64,000 nucleotides of DNA, taken from Euwallacea fornicatus. Its lineage: Eukaryota > Arthropoda > Insecta > Coleoptera > Curculionidae. A model generated the notes under the pieces. That model did no database searches. It had not been told where the DNA came from and saw only the letters and a list, made by a program, of their open reading frames with translations. Location: positions 2,356,001 through 2,420,000 of the forward strand of contig NC_089542.1 of assembly GCF_040115645.1 (NCBI RefSeq), given 5' to 3'. Positions 1-10,446 of this stretch are shown here, in pieces. Positions within the stretch are counted from its first letter, which is position 1, and the number at the start of each line of letters is the position of its first letter. The position numbers and the translations under genes are program-made.

Positions 1-1300
1 ATCAAACAATGTTGAACTCATTAAAAGCCTAAATACCAATTTTGGAATGAAAATTCGAAAGTATTAACTTAAACTATATTGTTAAAAATCATTCGACATA
101 ACTGCCTTCCACCTCGACACACTTCCCTGCTAACTCAATGAATTTACCGTACGCTTGACCAATAATTCGCGGCACATTTAGTACATCCATTGCTCCCTGT
201 ACACGCTCTTTTAACACTTCCCTATCATGTGGCAGATCATTCGTATAAACCTTTGTTTTAAGGCGCCCCATAGAAAAAAGTTTAACAAAGAAAGGTCAGG
301 CGATCTAGCTGGATAATGGATCGGGCCAAACCTCCCCATCCACCTTGCGCCAAAGTAATTATTTGACCATTGTCTGACCAAGGTTGTGCAATGAGCAGGA
401 CATCCGTCTTGTTGCCAAAACATGTTATTGCGTACTTCGGGTTCTAAAGTATTGAGAAATGGCAAAACAAATATTATTGAAATGTTGAAATACACGTGCT
501 GGTTTAAATTTCTTTCCATAAAATATGGACCAATGATGCGATCCACAAAAATTCCACGTCATACGTTAACTTTTTTGTAATGTTGACTTCGTTGGTTTAT
601 TACATAATTGGGATTTTGGAAAATTTGACCTATTGACGACTATTTTGGGGAGATTTGTGCAAAATCTAGATTCATGGATAAAAAAAAAACAAATCTGTGA
701 AACCTCTGGATTTCAAGACAGTTTCCACTAGTCCATAAACAAAACTCTACACGCTTCTCTTCATCTTCAGGCTCAAGTGTCTGCTAGAGCTCTGGCTTAA
801 AGTGTTTAATCTTGTTTTCCTTAAAAATTATGTTCAATTTACTTTTGCTCAAATCCGCTATTTCCGCACGCTTCCTTAAAGATAATTTCGGGTTATCTAA
901 AACTGGCTCCATTGGTCATAATGTAGGTGAGTCATTTTCTCAGGTTTCCTCACATTCGTCACCGATCCAGTTTCCTTGAGCTTTTTCACTAACTTTCGCA
1001 ATGCTCCTTTCGATAGAGGCGTATTGGGAAGTTTTCATGGAAAAGATCCATAATCCATCGGAAAGACACATGACAGTACCGTAACATTGTATTAAGTAAA
1101 TCCGTTCTTCATTGCTCAATATTTTTGGAAATGCTGTCATAAAAGCAATGCTGGCAGATACGAAATGAGGTGTTTCGGATATCGACGTAAATGGCACGTC
1201 ATCAATCGACCATCGTGATTTCTTTGTTAAATGTAAGTAGTGGTACTTCTACCATGAAGCATTTTTATATTTTTCTAATTTATTAACACCCTGTACATCT
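1..1300 (-). pseudogene. Decayed DUF4817-type (IS630/Tc1/mariner superfamily) transposase, cut by the window edge
   Basis: Read on the minus strand, pieces of one transposase lie in order. An N-terminal segment (1197-940) contains LSNEERIYLIQCYG, like the DUF4817 helix-turn-helix. The DDE core (546-211) carries FWQQDGCPAH and then PARSPDLSLLNFFLWGALK, the second and third catalytic-site signatures. The C-terminus (271-92) ends with KCVEVEGSYVE, a typical tail of this insect family. The pieces are in different frames and broken by stops between about 600 and 940, so no intact protein is made. The 5' end of the element is probably the TACAGGGTG-type terminus read from about 1295; the 3' end lies before the window starts. 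The family call rests on motif recognition. Confidence 0.82.
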
Positions 1301-1407
1301 CATCTGAAATGTTTGCATATATTGAAAATTCGTTTCCTCAACAAGCAGCATTTTTTTTTGTAAAGAATGACTTTTTGTCGCAAAATGGACACACTGTATA
1401 TTATTCA

Positions 1408-1419
1408 GCACTTGAAGTT
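1408..1419. repeat. Target-site duplication, first copy (GCACTTGAAGTT)
   Basis: Perfect 12-bp match to 1816-1827, bounding the retroposon insert on its poly(A) side. Confidence 0.8.
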
Positions 1420-1815
1420 TTTTTTTTTTTTTTTATATATAATTTATGTTGCCATCTGTCACAATTAAATTTAGGACATTAATCAACTTTGATAATCAAC
1501 CTAATCTAAATAATAGTAAGGTGACTAGCATCCTAGATCCCTAATTGGTTGAATCTATATGGTAAATCCAGCGGGTTATGCCTTTTTAGTCTGTTGGAGT
1601 AAGTGTTAGAATCCAGGAGATTAACTGCTAGGTGGTTCCTGTGGCCATCAAGACGAAGTAAGTATTTCTCTAAATAGTTCTTGATTTCATCTCGGACTGT
1701 ATTTCTTTTGAGATCATTATGAATGGTGTAATTGCTAACATACCATGGCGCGTTCGTGAGCATGCGTAGGGTTTTAGATTGGAAACGTTGTAGAATGTCT
1801 ATGTTTGATCCGTAT
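1420..1815 (-). mobile_element. 5'-truncated Jockey-like non-LTR retrotransposon insertion
   Basis: On the minus strand this insert ends in a poly(A) tail, seen as a T run at 1418-1434, and encodes the last part of a reverse-transcriptase ORF2. It is flanked by the 12-bp direct repeat GCACTTGAAGTT at 1408-1419 and 1816-1827, a target-site duplication made by target-primed reverse transcription. The insert is about 396 bp, so it is strongly 5'-truncated, as most such copies are. Removing it and one repeat restores a continuous flank. Confidence 0.8.
1533..1812 (-). pseudogene. C-terminal fragment of a Jockey-clade reverse transcriptase (ORF2)
   Basis: The minus-strand reading begins near the truncation point with LQRFQSKTLRMLTNAPWYVS and continues to HNPLDLPYRFNQLGI followed by a stop at 1533. 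The NAPWYV motif, the HNDLK and RDEI words and the RLKRHNPLDL ending are characteristic of the region downstream of the reverse-transcriptase domain in Jockey-clade ORF2. The frame is open over this fragment, so the insertion is not very old, but the catalytic domain (YADD region) is absent. A short 3' UTR and the poly(A) tail follow. It cannot make an active enzyme. Confidence 0.75.
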
Positions 1816-1827
1816 GCACTTGAAGTT
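1816..1827. repeat. Target-site duplication, second copy (GCACTTGAAGTT)
   Basis: Perfect 12-bp match to 1408-1419, bounding the truncated 5' end of the retroposon. Confidence 0.8.
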
Positions 1828-2735
1828 GTTAAGTTTTTACATTCCGAGGCAAAATGTTAAGGTTGATAGTGGCTTTATCTTTACCACATTCATCTACATA
1901 TTAATTATGAACGTGACGTATTTAACGCCGTATGAAGTTCCAAATTGGTGTTAATCTCGAAAAATCTCAGACTCCTTTTTCGGTCAAGTTTTCTCTGCAA
2001 TAGGAAACGTATTTTTTATTCCATCGGGGTATTTTTTGCATAATCAAACTGCTGCTTTGAATTCCCAACTATTCTCCCACTTTACTAAATCTGAAAACAT
2101 CGCATCCATATTATTTCTTATCGCGTATCGTTTCCAAAGGCGTTCAGCTGGGTACTTTAATAAAAGGCAGGTAGTAAATTTTTTGTATGTTTTCGTACCG
2201 ATATTACTTCTTAAATGATTCGCACATGAATCATTTGAATATTAGACCAACAAGGTGTAGGATGTCCATAATGGGCTCTGCAGTAATAACCGGGATAACT
2301 AGGTTTTCCTTTGTTTTAAAGACTCGTGAAGCGCGTCGTTAGTGTATCCCATGGGTTAGTGAGCGAAAGGGGCTGTTGCTGGCGTGATTTTGGCCCACCT
2401 TTTTGATGCTCGGTGGTGAGTTTTGATTATTGCTCCCTGTGAATCATAGTTAAATTTTGTCAGGCCAATGAGCACTACGTAATGAGAATTTTAGATGAAA
2501 ATTGAAATTATTTGAAACGTTGGTTCTTCTGGAAGGTACCGCGAACCATCTCTGGATGCGGCCGGAGAATAATGCGGGAGCCGACATAAGGGAATTTTAA
2601 AATATTTTTCAGGAATCAATGCTTTTCTTTCTGGGGTTCGGGTCTCAACTGATTTAGTGATCTGCTCAAAGTAGCAATTAATTTAAAACAATTTGGAAGA
2701 TCTTTCCGGGAATTAGTGTTGTTTTTTTGTATTTC
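1828..2735. other. No gene seen
   Basis: AT-rich sequence flanking the retroposon. No convincing ORF, TIR or RNA gene. A very decayed unit of the 102-bp array may begin near 2620. Confidence 0.5.
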
Positions 2736-2739
2736 AGGT

Positions 2740-3660
2740 TTCCATTGTGCACGCACTTGCTTCAAGCCGAAATCGCTTCCCAACTCTAATTGTTTTGAAC
2801 ATTTTTCAAGAATTATTCATGCATTTTCTTTGTTTCTGATTTCCACTAGATACGCCTCTGTTTTGAATGGAGATTAATAAGAAACTTTAACAGTTTCGAA
2901 GATTTTTTCAAAGTTTGCTAATGAATGTTTCTTGTTTCAGGTTTCCACTGGGTACGCCTCTGTTTTGAAAGGAGATTAATAAGAAACTTTAACAGTTTCG
3001 AAGATTTTTTCAAAGTTTGCTAATGAATGTTTCTTGTTTCAGGTTTCCACTGGGTACGCCTCTGTTTTGAAAGGAGATTAATAAGAAACTTTAACAGTTT
3101 CGAAGATTTTTTCAAAGTTTGCTAATGAATGTTTCTTGTTTCAGGTTTCCACTGGGTACGCCTCTGTTTTGAAAGGAGATTAATAAGAAACTTTAACAGT
3201 TTCGAAGATTTTTTCAAAGTTTGCTAATGAATGTTTCTTGTTTCAGGTTTCCACTGGGTACGCCTCTGTTTTGAATGGAGATTAATAAGAAACTTTAACA
3301 GTTTCGAAGATTTTTTCAAAGTTTACTAATGAATGTTTCTTGTTTCAGGTTTCCAGTGGGTACGCCTCTGCTTCAAACCGGAATTGATTCGCATCTCTAA
3401 TTGTTTAAAGTTTTTTTTGAAAAATAACGAATTAATTTTTATTGTTTCAGGTTTCCATCTTGCACACGTCGGGTGCAAGCCAAAATCGATTTGCAAGTCT
3501 GTTTTAAAATATTTTTTGCAATGGTTAATGTTGAATTATTTTCAAGATTTGAATTTTCTTTTTGCCTGATAGTTTAGGTGTGTACGTCTCTGCTTTGAAT
3601 CAAAGTGAACTCGAAACTCGAACTGTTTTAGGTTTTTTTTTAAGGAAATGATGATTTTTC
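2740..3660 (+). repeat. 102-bp tandem array, about 8-9 units, each with an acceptor-like site and a short ORF
   Basis: The word TTTCCA recurs at 2740, 2841, 2943, 3045, 3147, 3249, 3351 and 3453 (first T of TTCCA), a period of 102 bp (101 once), with a faint further unit near 3555. The units at 2943, 3045 and 3147 are essentially identical; those at 2841 and 3249 differ by a few bases; the flanking units at 2740, 3351 and 3453 are diverged but resemble one another. That pattern fits homogenisation of the centre by unequal crossing-over. Each core unit has a T-rich tract ending in TTGTTTCAG, which looks like a 3' splice site. Each also holds an ATG-initiated reading frame of about 32 codons (MFLVSGFHWVRLCF and so on) ending in TAATGA. 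In the last units the frame runs through (3333-3569), with SGFH and CFKP-like words still recognisable. No good 5' splice donor follows the units, so exon status is unproven. Confidence 0.9.
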
Positions 3661-4470
3661 GCTTGAAGCATTTGTATTGATTTTTTTGCGTTTTGTCGCG
3701 TTTAGTGAGCTAGTTGCAATGCCAAATTGGTTAAATTGACATAAGTATTTGCTCTCCTTGTAAATCACTTTACCAGATTTATCGGATGATCTTCCATTAC
3801 ATCTTCGCGACGAAATGTGGTTTATGTACTGCGAGATAGATTCGGTTCAAAAATTTTTTTGTTCGAGTGTTGTAGAGCCATTTCAGGGGCACTCGGTATA
3901 TGATGTCCTGTGAGCGGAGGTTAAATTTGACTTTACCGCAGTGAGCATCTAATGGATTTTCCCCCGCAATCTCCGAACTGCCGCAGGCAATAAATTAATT
4001 ATTCGCCGCACTTCTGGATGATTTGCGACTGTAAAATGACGGACCTTTGCCTCTGCATTGTCGAAACGATCCAGCCTAATCACCTGAGCATCCGCCATCT
4101 CGCCATTATTCCACCGATGATTTACGTTACGATCGGGGACAATGCTGTCCCGAGTTACTGCTACGTATCCACCGATTATTCCATCCATCGAACGGATATT
4201 TCTATCGTTTCGGGTAAACTATGGCAAAGTAACAAACAGGGGGCCGTAAAACTCGATTGTTCGCATCGCGGCCATCGAAACAATGGCCGAAAGGGGCTAA
4301 CTAAAATTGACCCGGGCGACCGTTGAGCCTAGAGATAGCTCAGCGGATTTTCGGCATTAGAGCCTCGTATTTCTAGCTACGGATCACTTGGCTTAAGTTT
4401 TTGCTCCGGTTCTTTTTGATCCGATTAATTTTGCCCACTTAATTCCCGAGTTTGAAATTTCAGTTCCGCA
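3661..4470. other. No gene seen
   Basis: Unique-looking sequence after the array. Short ORFs occur on both strands but none carries a recognisable domain, start context or splice structure. Confidence 0.5.
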
Positions 4471-4559
4471 GTTCGTAACTAGTGTGGGAAATAGCATTTT
4501 TCGCACGAGAACGGTTTCGGTACGAATAGTGCGAAAAGCGCAGCATGCGACACAAATGA

Positions 4560-4990
4560 CTTGATTTGTTCGGATAAAAGTGGTAAGCTCCCCCTTTCTC
4601 GCTCAGAAAAGTTCTCTGACGCTCGGAGAGGAGAGAGATAGCGAATTGAGAAGATGTGAATGGTGATGCGGGATGAATCAGTGAGAGCGCGCATGAAATG
4701 TGAATGACACTAAAGTGCGAGAGGACAATGCGAAATAAACGGATGGCGAGTGAGAGAGAGGTAGAATGGCTCTGGTGACTGTGGATGTTAGGGAGGCAGG
4801 ACTAATAAGAGATTCGATGGAGACGGAGGAGGAGTGAGTGAGGCATCAAAGACAAATTGGAGAAAGAGAAAGAACGAACTAGAAGGAAGAGTCAGTGCAA
4901 AGATAGCCGAGAGATAGATAGAGTACGTGAAGCGCCAGAAAGGTAATCAAAGTTCAGTTAGTTTCTTAGTTTAAGCCGGTCATCACGTAG
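4560..4990 (+). promoter_or_regulatory. GAGA-rich stretch with an initiator-like motif (candidate promoter)
   Basis: From about 4600 to 4925 the plus strand is purine-rich, with at least six GAGAG motifs (for example near 4629, 4682 and 4755), the binding word of GAGA factor in insects. It is followed at 4953-4959 by TTCAGTT, matching the arthropod initiator, with its A at 4956. No TATA box lies 30 bp upstream, and the match to the downstream promoter element is poor. GAGA clusters just upstream of an initiator are known from paused insect promoters. Whether this is a promoter or only low-complexity DNA cannot be decided, and no first exon is evident downstream. Confidence 0.25.
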
Positions 4991-7640
4991 AAGGGAGGCT
5001 GTTGACATGTGGTTCTCTCGCGTGGTAAAAGAATTGCGGGCATGTGAAAGTGAATCGTGACTTCTTGGAGAACAATTGACGTCAAACTTTGATTATTGAT
5101 GGCTCGAATACTTCTTGCCTGTTCCTTGATAGCTTGTCACTCTTGACTCAACAAAGGTTTAGAATTCAGTTTCAAGCGACAACGTTTCCCGCAGGAAACT
5201 AGTAACTTCAGCCCTATAATCCGGACCTCACGCCTATCTTAAACACCCCCCTAAATTACGGACGGGACGAGCCATTATCCGCATCCCACCCTCGAAATTC
5301 CCGGACTAACATACTCGCGGACAATGGGCAATATGGTCAGGCGGCCCTAGGCCGTAAAATTAATACCTTTATTCTATTAGAACGGCACTTTTCTAAATGT
5401 TTCGCCAGTAATGCTGTTAATGACAGCCCGAACGTACCTAATTTGGGAAATTGTCCCTCTGTCCGTTATTTATTGGGAGAGTGTTTGTGATTTCAGGGGC
5501 GAAAAATGCGGCCGAAATGGTTATTGATGAAGAAGGGAGGAAATTGGCTTATGAGAATTAAGGCGATTCGTCTAGCCATATTTGTGACGCAACAGGCAAA
5601 TAGTTCGATGGGAAATTCCCGTCCTCCCACCGCCTATGAGATATTCACAGGAACAACAAGGCAATGGGCGAAATGTGCAAAATCGGGGCCGCCACTGGCG
5701 AAAAAGTAGGTCTACATTAAGAGGGTAAGGAGTAATCCCCGAAAAATCCCGGCAGCAGCCCTGGGAGTTGTTGTTTGTGATTACCTTTAATGTTTTATTT
5801 CTTATGGCGGGTTTCCAGGTTTGAAGGGGGGCAGACTTGGCCCGGAATAAACTCTTAGGCGTGCGATATTAATTTTCCTAACCCCGTCGGCTCGTTCCGT
5901 GTCGCGCACTCGGCAATTTCATCAATTCTTTTTGCATATCTAATATTACAACCCGGATAGTTGTTACCCCGTCTGGAAAAAGCGCAAAACAGCAGTTTCA
6001 CGTTCTTTATGACGCCGTCACGAAACCGCATTACGGAATAACTGACATTGTTTGCACGATAACGGGCTCAATTAGGGCGACCGATAAGGCTCGTGTATTA
6101 TTAACCGAAGCTCACACGCAGCTTTCGCTTTAATAGCTTCATTTGAATATGACTTAGCGTGTCCAACTCAACGGACACGGGAGGTATTATCCACTTGAAC
6201 AGCCGCGATTTTGTGCCAAGTTTTACGATCGCATTTCCGAAATCTATACGATAAGTCGGGTATTTTGGTAAATATTGTTTTGCGAACCCGAACGAAAAAG
6301 GCTGACAGCCGCGACTTACCCCCTCGAACTTGTCCTTTTTAATCATTTCTCCCGTCCCTTCTGTCATTTTTTCCGCTTCAAGTCGGAGATTTCTCGGTGG
6401 GAAATCCGTTTCAAGAGAAGCGCGCTCGCCTGCTCTTTCTCCAGAATCGACCTTTACCCTTAACCACCTTCTACTCTAATTAACCGATTTCCTTAATCCG
6501 AAGTTTCCACTTATCGGTTGCACACAAAGAAAAACAAATCAACTCGAACCCTTAATCCACCTTTCCGGCTAGCTCTCGATCGTCGTCTCAAAAGAACATT
6601 TAATTTCGCCAATGTCTGTCATTCATTCAGGGGTTCTCTCAACCCCTGGCGAGCTGCCGGACGTCAAGTAGCCCCTCACGGAGGGATTAGAGGGGGATAA
6701 AGTAAACGACGGAAGTCGATAAGTGCGCGCCCCCAAATAGAAATCAAAAATTCGATCTCGAGTTTCTTGTACGACGTTCGGCTTTTAAGAAAACCATTCC
6801 GGATGCAGCGGAGCAGAGAAATGTTTGGAAAAAATCAGCCATGTATAGTGGTGTGAATGGGTTTTTTCTGTTGCCTCAAGAAGGGCTGAAATGGGAAAAT
6901 TTAACAGGGTTCTCAAGTCAGAAACTTACTAAAGTTTAATGCAACAAAACTCATAAAGAGCCACAAGCGATTTTCCTCTCCAACAATGGGAAACTTAAAA
7001 TTGTCTCTGTGTTAAGAAGGAAACCCATTTCGCGCTCACCCACCTTCAATCATACGTGCACTTTTCCAAGTTTTATTATCCAGGAAACCGAACTAAGTTT
7101 TCCATACCTGCTTCGTCTCTGGAGAAGTCCGATCAAGCGGAGCATCTTATAAAACTTTGTCCTAACCGGATTTTCGGCAACGTCGGTTCGTACATACACA
7201 GAGATGTATCATGATGGTAAATTTAGGTTAAAGAGTAAATAGAACTTCCGCTCGTGTTAGTTTTGAACCTAACAATATCTCACTTTTGAGCCATTGTAAT
7301 TCTCACCTCATTTTCAACCTCAAACTTAATTTCGTTTTCCAAGTTATAAGTTCTATCAATGCCGCAACTATTACAATCGTTCTCGCTGTGCCTGGTTCTC
7401 TCAACGCCTCGTTACACGATATATTCTATCGATGCCTGCTTCACTTCTCAACTTTTGAGATTTAATCTTCACTTGCAATCGAAACTCGAACTGAACTCTT
7501 CAAGTAACAAATTGACATTTTCGAAATTAAACCGATTGATCAATTTCTCGGCATGCTATTTTCGGACCAATTCTATTTTACGGGAAATCAGATTTTTAAA
7601 AAAATTTCAATTTCCCTTCATTTCGCACATTATTGTGATT
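4991..7640. other. No gene seen
   Basis: Moderately GC-balanced, unique-looking DNA. ORFs of 60-100 codons occur on both strands without recognisable domains. No TIRs or long repeats were spotted. Confidence 0.5.
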
Positions 7641-7644
7641 GTCA

Positions 7645-7664
7645 ATATATATATATATATATAT
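7645..7664. repeat. (AT)10 microsatellite
   Basis: Uninterrupted AT dinucleotide run. Confidence 0.95.
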
Positions 7665-8008
7665 TGATTTTTTCCCGCGCTTTTTCTCCATTGCAGGCTT
7701 ATGTAAGGATTTGTGTTTGAATTACAGAAGCACCTACAACTGCAACTATCGCTCGTACGGAAAAAATTCTTTAGGCTTTCTTATAGGATGCTTCGTTGGC
7801 TACAACTTTAGCTCTTGTCGCCTTTTTCGTAAGTATAGCGGTTTCCGAGATATTTACCAAAAAATGGAATTTTACGCGAAAAGAATGCAGGGTTGCTCGC
7901 GCTCCGCGGCACGGAATATCGCGGCCATAATACGAGGCTTTCGAAAAGTTTTACCTTTGGACTATATGAATGCTATATTATGACTACTTTTTAAAATTAT
8001 TTTCATAT

Positions 8009-8074
8009 TACACAGGGCGTTCCAAAAGCCCTAAAATTATTAAAGTTGCGTTTTGTCAAATGGAACCCCTTGTA
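8009..8074. mobile_element. Tiny element with TACA...TGTA inverted ends
   Basis: A 66-bp segment starts TACACAGGGCGTTCC and ends with the inverse of TACAAGGGGTTCC, the terminal style of the larger DUF4817-type transposons here. It is either a very small non-autonomous derivative or two ends brought together by internal deletion. Confidence 0.4.
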
Positions 8075-8082
8075 TATTATTA

Positions 8083-9955
8083 CATTTTTGAATTCTTCGA
8101 TCAGAACAAGTGTCTGTTTTAACAAGATTTACAATAGCTAACACTTAAGGTTTTTTAAGTAGTTGAATTTTCATCAAAATTTTACATAATTTTCATATTT
8201 TAAACACCTAAGAAGTATTTAAGTAACGTAAGTGTAATTGTAGTGTGACAATAGATCATATTTCATACCTCGATCACGATACAGGGTGTGTAAAAATGAA
8301 AACTAATCAAGAAAGAACTTTAAGTGGCCATAACTTCATTAGTTCAAACGCAATGCCACATTTTCTAACTTACCAGGATATGTAATTTTTAGTTCAGGTT
8401 AGTTCAGGTTAGTTCGAAGTTCAGGTTACCTATCGAATGGTACTGGGATGTTCACAGCTAAGTCTTCGCGCTTCTACAGAATACACTAAACAATTGTTCT
8501 TTGCACCATTTGGTGTGTTTTAGTTCAAAGTTCTAAATTACATATCAACTATAGTCGGGGAACACTTTGATTTTTTGACTATCTGATTTCCCATAAAATA
8601 AAATTGGTCCCTATTTCCTTCTTAAAGAGTTCCCGATTAACCTTAAAGGAAAAAACTTTTAAATTCTTTAATGTGTAGACGACAGTGAGGTCCACATTGG
8701 GTGGGCAAATGAATGGTAAGTCATTCCTTGATAGTGAGGGAAATTCGGGTGACGAATGTACTCTTTACAAACTGGGAGCAATCATGCTTTTAACAATAGT
8801 TGATGGTAAAGAAATTTCAGCTTCAAAATGTGATTAAAAGTGAGATTTTCCACACAGGGTGTTTAGGCAGACCTGGACATAAGAGATTGACGTGGTAGTT
8901 CGGTTTTTACTTTTTTGCGCGAGGAGAGATTACCCAAATTAAACATTTTTACACGAAGGTCATACTAGTCGAGAACGGCCACAATTTCGCAGTTTTTTCC
9001 AATTTTCGAATTAGAGCCGTTTTGGCTTAAAACACCTTCAAAATGTTGTCAACTTGGATCGGACACTATTACGACCCAAACTTACGATTTAGGTCTGGAA
9101 GAGTCCCAACCGGGGGTGGTCGATGGTGAGAGGAAGCGGGACCGTCTTGTCTGTCTTGTTAAGCAAGTAGTTTTAGTATAGTCGAGTTGCGGGGATTGTC
9201 CTGCCATTTCTTTTGCAGTTGTAGCAGTTTTTCGGTTATTTTTGTCATGTATGTGTGCGTTCGGATACTAGTTGATGTGTGGGGGGTTGTGTAACGGGTT
9301 TTCGGGGTGTTCTACTTTTGCGATTAGCCTTAGTGCAATCTGTTCTGTTGTTTTGGTATAATATCATTTAGTTTTTTTTTATGTTGCATTTGCCCTTAAT
9401 ACGCGTTGGTAGTATAACAGCGGTCGGCAAACGGATTTGCATAATTTTCTGCAGTTTTAATGTCGGCCCCTTTGTCCCTGTGTGTATGTGTGTGTGTGTG
9501 TTAACGTTCGGAAATGTTTTGCCTTTTGGTGATTTTCCGACTGCGATTTTGTTCAGTTAGAAAAACGAGAAAATCAAAAGTTGATAGCGAGAATAATTCA
9601 GCTTGACGGAGCGTTCAAGTAGCATTATTCTAGAATTCGAGAATTTTTAGTGAATCTAGTTTACCTTGCATAATTATAATTCCGGTGCTGCCTCGTTTTG
9701 TATCCTTTTGACGACTTTGTACGAAAACAGGCCATAATCTGGAACAAGCGTTCCGTAATTTGCGAAATCCTGAAAAGAAATTGGATTAAAACAGTCCCCT
9801 CGTTAATAAAAGATTCGCAAAGCGTTTCTGTTATTCGGGTGAGGAGAGAAAGCAAAACCCTTTGACGACGTCTGCATCCCTCCTGCTAATTGCATTTCGA
9901 CCGTATTAGAGTAAATGAGCCGTTTATTAAATCTCCCAATCCTAAAAATCGGGTT
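8083..9955. other. Intergenic stretch with two solitary transposon ends and a TG microsatellite
   Basis: ACAGGGTGTGTAAAAATG at 8281 and ACAGGGTGTTTAGGC at about 8857 resemble transposon termini, but no matching inverted end was found. A short tandem of AGTTCAGGTT lies at about 8391-8430 and a TG run at 9481-9502. No coding sequence was recognised. Confidence 0.5.
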
Positions 9956-9959
9956 TTAG

Positions 9960-10286
9960 TTGTACCGTTTAGCTACAAAACGTCCGCTTCCAGAGGATTT
10001 AGCTGAATGTTTTGAATCCGTACGAAACGTTGTTAAATCGAGTAAGAAAAGATGTTTGAGTGGACCTTTTGTTAGATTCATTGAAAATGTCTTGGCTAAA
10101 AATACAACAACATTGAACAAGACAAGGCAGTTATTCATAAGTTTATTATTGTGACGACGAGGAAGCTCATTGAGAAAAATTGCCCTGGAAGCTTTGCCAG
10201 AGGCTCCTTCGGATTTATTATGTTTACATACAAAGCCAGATGCTGCCGTTGCTATTGCCAAGAGTATTAAGCCCCATTTAGGCTAA
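9960..10286 (+). pseudogene. Unrecognised protein-like reading frame broken by one in-frame TGA
   Basis: One frame stays open for 109 codons except for a single TGA at 10152-10154. It reads like real protein: LATKRPLPEDLAECFESV early, then after the TGA LRKIALEALPEAPSDLLC and AVAIAKSIKPHLG before TAA. Its 5' side abuts GGGTTTTAG, which could be a splice acceptor (the TAG also closes the frame), so this may be a relic exon or a processed pseudogene. No donor site is obvious near its end. A second protein-like frame follows at 10306-10446. I do not recognise the family. The antisense strand is also open over most of this region, which weakens the case. Confidence 0.35.
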
Positions 10287-10305
10287 TAAATTGTAGTTGC
10301 ACAAC

Positions 10306-10446
10306 ATGGGAACAAGCAGTGAAAAAGAAAGCCTTAAGGCATGGTCTCCAGACCTAAATATGCGGTATTTATCATATTCGAATGAAACACGAGCATTTTT
10401 CGAAATATATGGAAAATTGCACAACGCTCCAGATTTAGTCAAATAA
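10306..10446 (+). CDS. Small ORF, 46 codons, possible continuation of the broken gene upstream
   Basis: ATG to TAA, with AWSPDLNMRYLSYSNETRAF in the middle. It lies 20 bp after the stop of the preceding protein-like frame and in a different frame. It may be part of the same degenerate gene, separated by a frameshift. No domain is recognised; chance is possible at this length. Confidence 0.2.
   Translation: MGTSSEKESLKAWSPDLNMRYLSYSNETRAFFEIYGKLHNAPDLVK

Noticed and set aside
4018..4326. 102-codon plus-strand ORF with an antisense ORF of 79 codons
   Set aside because: Both strands are open and neither shows a domain, signal or splice context.
7639..7983. 114-codon plus-strand ORF starting in the AT microsatellite
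   Set aside because: The start codes only a Tyr-Ile repeat from the (AT)10 run; the rest has no domain, so it is a chance frame.
9960..10286. Selenoprotein reading through the in-frame TGA
   Set aside because: No known selenoprotein context or obvious SECIS structure was seen, and the downstream part shifts frame; pseudogene decay is simpler.
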